Positions 35,714 to 44,900 of a stretch of 64,000 nucleotides of DNA are shown piece by piece (within the stretch, counting starts at the first letter, position 1; each line of letters begins with the position of its first letter). The DNA lies in NCBI GenBank assembly GCA_963747535.1, contig CAVVFX010000025.1, forward strand, positions 372,001 to 436,000, written 5' to 3'. The position numbers and the translations under genes were made by a program. This stretch comes from CAVVFX01 sp963747535 (lineage in GTDB: Bacteria > Acidobacteriota > Terriglobia > Bryobacterales > Bryobacteraceae). The notes beneath the pieces are model-generated. The model saw only the letters and a program-made list of their open reading frames with translations, was not told the origin of the DNA and did not search any database.

Positions 35714-37195
35714 TCAGTCTGTGCTTTTGAGAATCGACGCCACTACACCTTCCGCTGTATAAGCGGACGCTTCCACCGTCACCGTCAACCCCAGTTTCCG
35801 CGCGGTTGCCGATGTCACGGGTCCGATGGTCGCAACCTTGATGCCGGTGAGCGCGCCCGCCGGCGCCGCATGGACAATATTAGTCACGGTCGACGAACTG
35901 GTGAACGTAATCCAATCCGGACGACGGCCGCCGGTCAGTACGTCTGCCGCGTGCGCCGTCAGATTCTCCGGTGCCACCGACCGGTACGCCTCGACCACAT
36001 CGACGCTCGCGCCTTTGCGCCGCAAATCCTCGGGCAGAGTATCGCGAGCCACCGCGGCGCGCGGCAGCAGTACCCGCTTACCCGCGACATCCGACTCGCT
36101 GAGCGACTCCGCCAGGCTCTCGGCCACAAACTCCTCGGCCATCACGTCGACCTTGAGATGCATCGCCTCCACGGCCGCGCGCGTGGCGGGACCGATCACG
36201 GCGATCTGCGCGCGCAAGTCGCGCCAGTCCCAGGACGAGTTGTCCAGCGCGTTGCAAAAGCCTTCCACGCCGTTCGCGCTGGTAAAAATCAGCCATTGAT
36301 AATCGCTCAGCTCGCGGATGGCACGCTCGATCGGCTGGGTGTCTTCCGGCGCGATGATCTCGATCGCAGGCAACTCGATGACATCCGCCCCGAGATCTCT
36401 TAACGACGCAGTCATCGCGGTGCTCTGACCCGCCGGACGCGTCACCACGATGCGCTTGCCGAATAGCGGCAACTGCTCGAACCAGCTCAGCCGGTCTCGC
36501 AACCGCACCACCTCGCCTACCACGATGGTCGCGGGCGGCCGCAATCCGCGCTCGTGAATCAGCCTGGGCAGCGTCGCCAACGTTCCGATGACGACTTCCT
36601 GATCAGGACGCGTCGCCCACCGCACTGCCGCCGCCGGAGTCTCCGGGGATCGTCCGTTGACCATGAGCTTGGCGGCGATTCGCGCGAAGGTCGACAATCC
36701 CATATAGATGACGAGCGTCTCCGAGCCGCCCGTATTCGACCAGTCGATTGCTTCCGGATCGTGGCCCGTGACGAACGTCACTACCGACGTGTGCTCGCGA
36801 TGCGTCAGCGGGATCCCGGCGTACGCGGCAATTCCCAGCGGTGTCGTAACACCCGGAATCACTTCGAACGCGACTCCTGCTTCACGCAGCGCTTCGGCTT
36901 CCTCTCCACCGCGTCCGAAGATAAAAGGATCGCCGCCCTTCAGACGTACGACCTCCTGTCCACGCCGGGCGCGCGTGATCAGCATGGCGCAGATTTCGTC
37001 CTGTGAAACCTCGTGGTCCGCTTTCTTCTTTCCGACGTAGATTCTCTCAGCATTCCTGGGAGCGAGGTCGAGCAGCGCGTGGTTCGCCAGATTGTCGTAC
37101 AACACGCAATCGGCGCGCTCCAGTACACGCTTACCCTTCAGCGTGAGAAGTTCCGGATCACCCGGTCCGGCGCCCACCAGATAGACCTTGTTCAT
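35714..37195 (-). CDS. cobA-hemD: Fused uroporphyrinogen-III C-methyltransferase / uroporphyrinogen-III synthase
   Basis: A 493-residue fusion. Residues 1-240 are the SAM-dependent methyltransferase: VYLVGAGPGDPELLTLKGKRVL, VVRLKGGDPFIFGRGGEEAEAL, VIPGVTTPLGIAAYAGIPLTHR, VIYMGLSTFARI. Residues about 250-493 are HemD (GKRIVVTRPAGQSTAMTASLRDLGADVIELPAIEI, WLIFTSANGVEGF, ITFTSSSTVTNI). HemD closes hydroxymethylbilane to uroporphyrinogen III, and CobA methylates it to precorrin-2 for siroheme or cobalamin. It starts 12 bases after the hemC stop, so HemC feeds it directly. The fusion is known in several phyla. It ends facing a four-hairpin cluster. Confidence 0.94.
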   Translation of the reverse strand: MNKVYLVGAGPGDPELLTLKGKRVLERADCVLYDNLANHALLDLAPRNAERIYVGKKKADHEVSQDEICAMLITRARRGQEVVRLKGGDPFIFGRGGEEAEALREAGVAFEVIPGVTTPLGIAAYAGIPLTHREHTSVVTFVTGHDPEAIDWSNTGGSETLVIYMGLSTFARIAAKLMVNGRSPETPAAAVRWATRPDQEVVIGTLATLPRLIHERGLRPPATIVVGEVVRLRDRLSWFEQLPLFGKRIVVTRPAGQSTAMTASLRDLGADVIELPAIEIIAPEDTQPIERAIRELSDYQWLIFTSANGVEGFCNALDNSSWDWRDLRAQIAVIGPATRAAVEAMHLKVDVMAEEFVAESLAESLSESDVAGKRVLLPRAAVARDTLPEDLRRKGASVDVVEAYRSVAPENLTAHAADVLTGGRRPDWITFTSSSTVTNIVHAAPAGALTGIKVATIGPVTSATARKLGLTVTVEASAYTAEGVVASILKSTD

Positions 37196-37207
37196 AGGTC
37201 CCCCACC

Positions 37208-38110
37208 TCAATCAAAGCCAACGGCCTTCTCCAGAATGCGCGCGCCGCCCTTTTCGAGCAGCGCTTTGCCGAGTTCCCGCCCGATGGCCTGAGGACGCGT
37301 GAAATCGCCTTCGGCCGTGCCGCGAACGATTTCGCTGCCATCGGTGGCAGCTACTATGCCCAGCAGTTTCAACTTGTCGTCTTCGATTTCGGCATGCGCG
37401 CCGATCGGGATCTGGCACCCGCCGCCCAGTTCCGCCAGCAGGGCCCTCTCCGCTGTAACGGCAAAGCGCGTCCACGGATGATCTAATGCTGCGCAGGCGT
37501 CGTAACCGGCGCCGTGATGCATGGTCTCGATGCCTAAAGCTCCCTGCCCGGGCGCCGGACAGACCACCGTCGGAGGAAACACGTCGGCAATCCGGTCGCT
37601 CCATCCCAGGCGCGTCAATCCCGCTGCGGCCAGCACGATGGCCTGATACTGTCCTTCGTCGAGCTTGCGCAGCCGTGTATCCAGATTTCCGCGGATGGGC
37701 TCGAATTTCAAGTCAGGCCGGATACGCTTCAATTGGGCGATACGACGTAGCGAACTTGTGCCGACCACCGATCCCGGCGGCAAATCCTGCAGTTTCTTCC
37801 CAACGATGGCATCGCGCGCGTCGGCGCGGATCGGCACGGCCGCGATGGTGAGTCCGTCGGGCAGTTCTGTCGGCAGATCTTTCAGGCTGTGCACCGCCAG
37901 GTCGATCGATTTTTCCAGCAGCGCCTCTTCGATCTCCTTTGTGAACAGCCCTTTGCTGCCCACCTGCGCAAGTGGCACATCAGTGATTTTGTCGCCCGTG
38001 GTTTTGATGATCTCGATGCGTGTTTCAAATCCGCGCGCCCGCAGCTTTTCCTGAATAAAATGTGCCTGCCATAAGGCAAGCTGCGAACCTCGTGATCCGA
38101 TGACTAGCAT
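37208..38110 (-). CDS. hemC: Hydroxymethylbilane synthase
   Basis: Polymerises four porphobilinogen units. The 300-residue protein starts MLVIGSRGSQLALWQAHFIQEKL, has ITDVPLAQVGSKGLFTKEIEEALL, AVHSLKDLPTELPDGL, the Arg-rich site SSLRRIAQLKR, and the dipyrromethane cofactor Cys at C232 in LGGGCQIPIGAH. All family hallmarks are present. It lies 12 bases before cobA-hemD and 43 bases after the cytochrome P460 gene on the same strand, so it could be co-transcribed with either. Confidence 0.95.
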   Translation of the reverse strand: MLVIGSRGSQLALWQAHFIQEKLRARGFETRIEIIKTTGDKITDVPLAQVGSKGLFTKEIEEALLEKSIDLAVHSLKDLPTELPDGLTIAAVPIRADARDAIVGKKLQDLPPGSVVGTSSLRRIAQLKRIRPDLKFEPIRGNLDTRLRKLDEGQYQAIVLAAAGLTRLGWSDRIADVFPPTVVCPAPGQGALGIETMHHGAGYDACAALDHPWTRFAVTAERALLAELGGGCQIPIGAHAEIEDDKLKLLGIVAATDGSEIVRGTAEGDFTRPQAIGRELGKALLEKGGARILEKAVGFD

Positions 38111-38153
38111 GCAACCGTAAGTGTAGCGAATCCGAATGGGAACCTTCGGTTCG

Positions 38154-38699
38154 TCATTCCCCGGTTTTCAAAGTTCCTTTCTGTCTGGCGATATCGCGTA
38201 GGATCGGATAGAACTGCACGAACGTCGTGTCGACCGCGCCGGACTTCTCGTGGCACGTGAAACAACTGGTATCCGCGGCTGCGGGTGGCGCGCTCTTCGC
38301 CGAATCACCGAACATGAAAAACGCCCACTGCTTGTCCGGAAAGCGCTGCGTGTCCTTCACATGCACCTCAACGCGCGCCGCGTCGCCCTGAAAATGGCCG
38401 CGCTGATTGATCGACCCTTTTTGTTGTGACGACCGGACCTCGAGCACCAGGACCGTTTTGTCCGGCCAGATTCCCGTCTTCAGAAAGCCGCGGTAGGCTG
38501 CCGGATTGACGAACACGTTATCAAAAGGAGGGTCCGGACTCTCCGCCTGCGTTCCCGGCCCATACGCCATGCCGAAGCCGGAACTCAGCCAGACCCACTC
38601 GCGATAGTTGTCGGGCCGCGTCATATTGGCGCCGGAATACTGGACCTGCGCCGTGGCGGCCAGAGAGACGAAAAGGCACAAGAATATGGCAATTCGCAT
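38154..38699 (-). CDS. Exported cytochrome P460-like c-type heme protein
   Basis: From ATG 38699 the product has 181 residues with signal peptide MRIAIFLCLFVSLAATAQ; a TTG at 38705 has better ribosome-site spacing (GAGG plus five bases) and would add two residues. The mature part has the P460 pattern NYREWVWLSSGFGMAYGP, NVFVNPAAYRGFLKTGIWPDKTVLVLEVR, RVEVHVKDTQRFPDKQWAFFMF, and one heme site CFTCH near residue 146-150 followed by EKSGAVDTTFVQFYPILR. Family members oxidise hydroxylamine or other small N-compounds in the periplasm, or act as c'-beta cytochromes. Its neighbour is the heme pathway gene hemC. True substrate is unknown. Confidence 0.83.
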   Translation of the reverse strand: MRIAIFLCLFVSLAATAQVQYSGANMTRPDNYREWVWLSSGFGMAYGPGTQAESPDPPFDNVFVNPAAYRGFLKTGIWPDKTVLVLEVRSSQQKGSINQRGHFQGDAARVEVHVKDTQRFPDKQWAFFMFGDSAKSAPPAAADTSCFTCHEKSGAVDTTFVQFYPILRDIARQKGTLKTGE

Positions 38700-38740
38700 G
38701 AACAATGCTACCTCGACAAGACGACGTTGATGCTGCGCGG

Positions 38741-39427
38741 CTACCCGGCGGTCGCGTTTTTGACTTCCCTGGTGATCCAGCCGTCGGAGAGATGAATGGT
38801 GCGGTTCCCGTACGACGCGTTCTTTTCCGAGTGAGTGACCTGCACGATGGTGGTGCCTTCCTGGTTCAGCTTGCTGAAAAGCTCCATCACCTCTTCCCCT
38901 TGTGCGGCGTGCAGGTTACCGGTAGGTTCGTCGGCGAGGATCAGTTTCGGGTTGGTGATCACCGCCCGCGCCACACCGACCAGCTGTTGCTGCCCGCCGG
39001 ATAACTGGTTGGGGTAGAGATCCTTCTTGGCCACGATGCGAAACCGGTCGAGCGTGTCCGCGACCACGGCCGCCCGCTCGCTTTTCTTGTAATTGCGGTA
39101 GGAGAGCGGTATGTCCAGATTCTCCGCGACGGTCAGGTCGTCCAGCAGATGGTAACTTTGAAAGACGAAGCCGATATACTGCTTGTTCACCTCTACGCGG
39201 CGTCGCGGATCCATTTTGTGGATGGCATGGTCTAGAAAAAAATACTCGCCGCCCCAGGAAGAATCGAGCATCCCGAGAATGCTCAACAGAGTCGACTTCC
39301 CCGAGCCGGACGGTCCCATAATCGTCAGAAACTCGCCTTCGCGGATTTCCAGATTGATGCGTCGCAGCACGTAGCTTTTGCCGATGCCGACGGGATAGTA
39401 GCGCTCGACGTTGACAAGTTTGATCAT
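38741..39427 (-). CDS. ABC transporter ATP-binding protein (MacB/LolD type)
   Basis: A 228-residue nucleotide-binding subunit: Walker A in MGPSGSGKSTLLSILG (about 38-53), Q-loop FVFQSYHLLDDLTVAEN, signature LSGGQQQLVGVARA, Walker B LILADEPTGNL and the H-loop VTHSEKNASY. The IMGPSGSGKSTLLSILGMLD and DEPTGNL sequences are typical of the MacB/LolD/FtsE group that drives FtsX-like permeases. No permease gene is adjacent; the FtsX/MacB-type permease at the right window edge is 22 kb away. It starts at ATG 39427 behind AAGAGAA. It may share a transcript with the P460, hemC and cobA-hemD genes downstream (gaps of 41, 43 and 12 bases). Confidence 0.88.
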   Translation of the reverse strand: MIKLVNVERYYPVGIGKSYVLRRINLEIREGEFLTIMGPSGSGKSTLLSILGMLDSSWGGEYFFLDHAIHKMDPRRRVEVNKQYIGFVFQSYHLLDDLTVAENLDIPLSYRNYKKSERAAVVADTLDRFRIVAKKDLYPNQLSGGQQQLVGVARAVITNPKLILADEPTGNLHAAQGEEVMELFSKLNQEGTTIVQVTHSEKNASYGNRTIHLSDGWITREVKNATAG

Positions 39428-39502
39428 TTATTCTCTTAGGGTAAAGTAGTTTGACGATGCGCGTCGGCTTTGGATAGGGCGGATGCTTGGGGAGAAGCTT
39501 GG

Positions 39503-41461
39503 TTAAGGCTTCGGGCCCGATGCCCGATGTGAGTCAAACATTTCCTTCACTATTGCCGCCAGACCCGACGCGGAAAACGGCTTGTCGAGATAAGCGATGG
39601 TCGACTCCAACGCCCGTTCCGGCAGGGGGCAATCGGTATAACCCGACATGAAGATGACCGCCATGGCCGGCCGGAGCGGTCTGATCCGGGCTGCCAGTTC
39701 GGGTCCGGTCATTCCCGGCATGATAACGTCGGTCAACATCAAGTGAATCGGACCGTCGAAGCATGCGGATTGCAGCAGCGCGTCCTCCGGGTGGGCCGCT
39801 TCCAGGACGCGATACCCATGCAGCCGCAAGACTCGCGCAGCCAGCTCCCGGACCGGTTCCTGGTCCTCTACAACGAGGATCGTCTCTACCCCCTGCAAGC
39901 CGTCGGCCTCGAACGCGGGTCTCTGTTCGCTCGTCATCCCGGAATCGATCCGCGGAAGGTGGATTGTGAACGTGGTCCCTTTGCGCGGTTCGCTGTCAAC
40001 CCGAATTGATCCACCATTCTGTTGGATGATTCCGTATACCGTCGCCAGGCCCAATCCGGTCCCTTTCCCCGCCACCTTGGTGGTGAAGAACGGCTCGAAA
40101 AGGTGTGACATCACTTCTTTCGTCATCCCGGTGCCGGTATCGCTGACCTTTAGCCGCACGTAGCGGCCTGGCTTCACCCCGGTTGACGTTTCCACCAGAC
40201 CGTCTTTTGCGTCGATATTACAGGTTTCTATGGTCAGGGCTCCTCCGCTGGGCATGGCGTCCCGCGCGTTGACGGCCAGATTCATGAGGACCTGGTGCAA
40301 CTGGCCGGGGTCCACCATAACGCTTCCCAGTGAGCCGCTCAGATCGGATTTCAGCTGGATATCTTCGCCTATTACCTTATCCAGCATCGTTTCCACCTCA
40401 ACGATGATTTCGTTCAGGTTCACCGCCTTCCGCTGGGCCACCTGTTTCCGGCTCAGGAACAATAGTTGGCCGGTCAGTGCCGCGGCGCGCTCTCCGGCGG
40501 CCCGGATCGGGGTGACCAGCTCGCGGAGCGGATCGCCCGCGTCCATCCCGGCCAGCAATATGTCGCTGTAACCGTTGATCACCGTGAGGACATTATTGAA
40601 ATCGTGCGCGACCCCGCCGGCCAACCTGCCAACGCTTTCCAGCTTCTGCGCCTGACGAAACTGCTCCTCGAGGCGCTTGCGTTCGCTGATATCGAGTGTC
40701 ACGCCCACGAAGCGGACCGGCTGTCCCGTAAGTTCGAAGTAGACCTGGCCCCAAGAGGAGACATGGCGCTCGATGCGGTCTTCGATGCCGATGGTGCGGT
40801 ACTCGACCGCATACCGGCCGTCACTGCCCGGCTGCAGAAGATTCTGGACAGTCGCGTGGACGCGCTCGCGGTCATCGGGATGGAGCCCGCGAAGGAAGAT
40901 GGCGTAAGACACCTCGGAGCAGGACGGCGGCAATCCAAAGTGGCGATTCGCCATCTCCGACCAGATCATTTTGCCGGTCTGGGGCGAATAATCGAAGGTC
41001 CCGAGTTGCGTCGCCTGGATCGCCAGAGCCAGCCGTTCCTGGCTCTCGGCCAGGTCCTTCTCGGCCTGCCTGCGTTCCAAGCGCGAACGGGCTTCACGCA
41101 GTTCCCGCTGCACGGCCGGAACCAGCCGCGCCAGATTGTCCTTCTGGATATAGTCGTGCGCGCCGGACTTCATTATTGCGACGGCCTGTTCCTCTCCGAT
41201 GCTCCCGGAGACCAGGATAAACGGAATGTCCCGGCCGGTCTCGTGCAGGACCCGCAGTGCCCCGGGCGCATCGAAGCGAGCCATGCGGTGGTCGGCGATG
41301 ATCACATCCCACGTATCGCCGGCGAGCTGGAGCCGCATCTCTTCGGGGTCCTCCACCCGTTTCGAGTGGATGCGATAGCCCGCTTTTTCCAAAAGGCGAG
41401 CGATCAGCGCGCCGTCGCTCTCCGAATCTTCCACTTGAAGTACACGCAACGTCTCGCTCAT
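39503..41461 (-). CDS. Hybrid sensor kinase, REC-PAS-HisKA-HATPase-REC
   Basis: A 652-residue protein with an N-terminal REC domain (D57 in VIIADHRMARFDAPG, ending YIQKDNLARLVPAV), a coiled linker and one PAS domain at about 145-265 (RLALAIQATQLGTFDY...GVTLDISERKRLEE). The HisKA domain has GRLAGGVAHDFNNVLTVINGYSD, followed by HATPase_c (NLAVNARDAMPSGG, DTGTGM, GTGLGLATVYG) and a C-terminal REC (LMLTDVIMPGMTG). The phospho-acceptor motif of the first REC, DHRM, is unusual (normally DxxMP). It overlaps the upstream response-regulator stop by 4 bases. It has the same domain order as the hybrid kinase at 1.2-3.3 kb and looks like its paralogue. Confidence 0.93.
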   Translation of the reverse strand: MSETLRVLQVEDSESDGALIARLLEKAGYRIHSKRVEDPEEMRLQLAGDTWDVIIADHRMARFDAPGALRVLHETGRDIPFILVSGSIGEEQAVAIMKSGAHDYIQKDNLARLVPAVQRELREARSRLERRQAEKDLAESQERLALAIQATQLGTFDYSPQTGKMIWSEMANRHFGLPPSCSEVSYAIFLRGLHPDDRERVHATVQNLLQPGSDGRYAVEYRTIGIEDRIERHVSSWGQVYFELTGQPVRFVGVTLDISERKRLEEQFRQAQKLESVGRLAGGVAHDFNNVLTVINGYSDILLAGMDAGDPLRELVTPIRAAGERAAALTGQLLFLSRKQVAQRKAVNLNEIIVEVETMLDKVIGEDIQLKSDLSGSLGSVMVDPGQLHQVLMNLAVNARDAMPSGGALTIETCNIDAKDGLVETSTGVKPGRYVRLKVSDTGTGMTKEVMSHLFEPFFTTKVAGKGTGLGLATVYGIIQQNGGSIRVDSEPRKGTTFTIHLPRIDSGMTSEQRPAFEADGLQGVETILVVEDQEPVRELAARVLRLHGYRVLEAAHPEDALLQSACFDGPIHLMLTDVIMPGMTGPELAARIRPLRPAMAVIFMSGYTDCPLPERALESTIAYLDKPFSASGLAAIVKEMFDSHRASGPKP

Positions 41462-41910
41462 ACTGCCCTCACCTTTGGCGGCTGTTCATTCAACACCAGC
41501 CAGTACAAACCAAGCTGCTCGATACACTGGGCAAACTGTCTGAAGTCCACCGGCTTCCGAATATAGCTATTGACTCCGAGATCGTATCCGGCCGCGAGGT
41601 CCTGTTCCTCTTTGGAGGAGGTCAGGATTACCACGGGCAACCGCCTCGTTCGCACATCAGCCCGAATGCGGCGGAGCACCTCTAGCCCGGATAATTTGGG
41701 AAGGTTGAGATCGAGCAAGGTCAGGGCGGGCAGCTCAGAAACGTCGCGGCCCGCGTGAACGCCCGTGCCCAGCAGGTATTGCAAGGCGGTCTCGCCGTCT
41801 TCGGCGACCACCAGCTCGTTGGCAATACGACTCTTTTCGAACGCCCTCTGAGTGAGTTCCACATCGCTCGAATTGTCTTCGACCACGAGGATGACCTTTT
41901 CGCCATTCAT
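41458..41910 (-). CDS. Response regulator, Rcp1-like single REC domain
   Basis: ATG 41910 is chosen: GGAGA stands six to seven bases upstream and the product starts MNGEKVILVVEDN; the frame open to 41970 has no such site. The 150-residue REC protein has the acid pair E11-D12, phospho-acceptor D67 (LTLLDLNLPKLSG), TSSKEEQD and the Lys in SYIRKPVDF. The insert GTGVHAGRDVSELPALT before the acceptor Asp is the hallmark of the Rcp1 group that partners phytochrome-like kinases. It overlaps the kinase upstream and the hybrid kinase downstream by ATGA-type junctions, making a coupled three-gene unit. Confidence 0.92.
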   Translation of the reverse strand: MNGEKVILVVEDNSSDVELTQRAFEKSRIANELVVAEDGETALQYLLGTGVHAGRDVSELPALTLLDLNLPKLSGLEVLRRIRADVRTRRLPVVILTSSKEEQDLAAGYDLGVNSYIRKPVDFRQFAQCIEQLGLYWLVLNEQPPKVRAV

Positions 41911-44900
41911 ACTATTTCTCCAATCGTGAAGTAGAACGTTGCGCCCTGATCGATCTGGGCCTCGGCCCATACACGGCCGGCATGGCGACTGATGACGCGC
42001 TGCGCGGTTGCCAGGCCAATGCCCGAGCCCGGGAACTCGGACGTTCTGTGCAGGCGCTGAAACGCGGTGAAAAGCTTATCGGCATATGCCATGTCGAACC
42101 CGACTCCGTTGTCCCGAACGTGGAAAACCTGTTGGCCCTTGTGGCCCGTTTTGGCGAATTCGATACGCGCCTGGGCGCGGAGACCGGTGAATTTTACGGC
42201 ATTCCCCATCAGGTTGGTAAGCGCTACCTCGAGAAGCCTGGCGTCACCGAGGGCAGTCAGACCCGGTTCGATGAGGAACTCGATGTCGCGACCGGCGTTC
42301 GCCGCACTCAATCGATCGGCGACGCTCTGCGCGACGCCCGTAAGATCGACGGGAACGAGCTGCATTTCCGACCGCGTGACGCGTGAAAGTTGTAACATGT
42401 CGTCAATCAGACGCCCCATGCGCTGCGCCTCCGAACGGACCCGATCAAGGTACTTCTGGGCCCGTTCGTCGAACTGGCTGCCATAGTCTTCAGCGAGCGC
42501 GAGGCTCCAGCCGTCGATGCCGCGGAGCGGCGCTCTCAAGTCGTGCGAGACGGAATAGGCGAAGGCTTCCAGTTCCTTATTGGCGGTTTCAAGCTGCGAC
42601 GTGCGCTGGCGAACCCGCTGCTCGAGTTGAGAGTTGAGGAGACGGATCTCCAACTCGGCCTCCTTGCGCCGCGTAATATCCATGTTGACGCCGGTAAAAC
42701 GAACCGGTTGACCCCGGCCGCCTTCTCCTTCGAAGCGCACTCCTCCATGCGAGGCGATCCAGTGGACCGATCCATCCGGCCAGACGACACGGAACTCGTG
42801 ATGATAGGCCCCACTGTTGGCTCCGGCAGTGGCCTGGTTTACCGCTTCCCGGGTGCCGTCGCGGTCTTCTGCATGGATTCGCGAGGTGGCCTCGTCGTAG
42901 TCGATCTGACCGCCTGTCCGGTACCCGAACATATCGCGGCAGGCATCGTCCCAGAACACCTCGCCTGTCTGAAAGCGATAGTCCCAGGCTCCGAGTTCTG
43001 CGGCCTCCAAAGCCAATCGCCGCTGCTCGGACGCCTGCCGCAACGCCTCTTCAGTCTTCTGCTGCTCGCTGATGTTGGTATTGGTGCCGAACCAGCGGAC
43101 AATCTCGCCATCACGGTCGCGGACCGGCATCACTCGCGTAAGAAAAGGCCGAAACGCACCATCCGCGCCCTTGAGGGGAAAAACCATGTCAAACGGTTCT
43201 CCAGTCGCGATCGATGCCTTCCAGCGGTCAAGAACCGTGGGCAACGCCGCCGGGTCGTGGACCGATTTCCAGCCCCAGCCCTTCATATCATCGGGAGTCG
43301 TGCCAGTGTACTCGTACCAGCGCTGGTTGTACCAGAAGATCCAGCCGTCGGCATTCGCCATCCAGCACAACTGCGGAATCGCGTTGGCCAGGGTCCGGAA
43401 CTGAGCTTCACTTTCGCGCACAGCCTGTTCGGACTGCCTCTGTTGCGTAATATCTTCGCTAAACAAGACGATGCCGCCGATGCTTCCGTCGAGTTGGTGC
43501 CAGGGCTGAATCTCCCACCGGAGCCACTGTTCGGTGCCATCGGATCGAGAGAACCGCTCCCCGGGATGGCTCTCAATCGCTCCCGCCAGACACCGGCGGT
43601 GAATTTCGCGCCATTCTTGCGGGACCTCGGGGAATACGTCGTAGTGACTGCGACCCGCCAGTTCCTGCTCGCCCAGGGCGTAATCTTCCCGGAACCGCTT
43701 ACTTGCGGCCAGGTAGCGCATGTCGCGGTCGAACATGGCGATCGCCACCGGCGCGAATTCCGCAAAGTGCCTCAGGTCCTGCTCGCGCAACTGTAGAGCT
43801 TCTTCAGTTTGCTTGCGCACGCTGATATCGAAGACAATGCCGGTATAACGCACGGGGTGGCCGGCGGCATCCCGCAACGGACGTCCGCGAGCCAGCAGCC
43901 AGCGCTCGCCGCCGCAAACACGAAATTCGACGGTCAATTCGGTTCCCGTACGGGCAGCCTCCGTCGCGACTTGTTCGGCATTTGCCCGGTCGTCTGGATG
44001 CATGACCTCGCGCCAGGCTTCGTAGGACGGCGCGCGGCTATGCGGCTGGAGGCCATACAGCTCCCACAATTCCTCGGACCACACGTTCTCGTTGGTCTTG
44101 AGGTCCCACTCCCATGTGCCGGCGTGGGCTGCATCGAGAGCCAGGCGGAGACGCTCCTCGCTCTGCTGGATGGCTTGGCGCCCCAGTTCGAGGTTCCGGC
44201 TATCCCGCTCGATCACCGAGCCGGCGAGGAACAAAAGCAGCATGAGGCTGCCGCTGCCCGTGCCTAGAATCCACCGCGTGCGCATGGCCTCCGCTTCGGC
44301 CGATCGACTTCGCTCCGCCAGCAGCAACTGCTCTTTTTCTTCAACCGTACGCAGGACTTCGCGACTTTCGTCCATGATCCGCTTGCCCTCGCCGGTGCGA
44401 CCTGCGAGAACTGCGTCCAGCCCCGCCTCCCGGCGCAGCAAAATAGCCTTCCGGAGCGCGAAGAACTTCGCCTTCGCGAGCCGGTCAAGAGTGTCCATCG
44501 ACGCCTGCTGGCCCGGGTTGTCGGAGGTCAACTGCCGGAGAGTCTGCCGCGCTGACATCTCATCTCGCGAAGCGGACTGAAAGGGCTCGAGGTAGCTTTC
44601 ATCGCCGGTGAGCACGTAGCCGCGTACCCCGGTTTCCGCGCCCTGGAGGTCCGACAACAGCGCGTGGGCGGCGTTCAGAACCTGGTATGAATGCCTGACC
44701 CAGTTTTCACGGTCCTTTTCCCTTTCGAAATCGGCATACAACAGGCGGGTCAAGACCACCAGCACAAGGAATGCGCTCGTGAGTAACAGCGTCCGTCGCA
44801 CTGCCGAGCCATCCCCTTGTCTGGTTGCGTCCGTGTGCAATGAACTTGGCGGGGGAGCGGTCAGCAGACTGATGCAGGCACCCCCGGCGACGAGTGCTGC

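Noticed and set aside
35600..35714. CRISPR-like repeats
   Set aside because: The repeats are hairpins of differing sequence with no regular spacers; no cas gene in the window.
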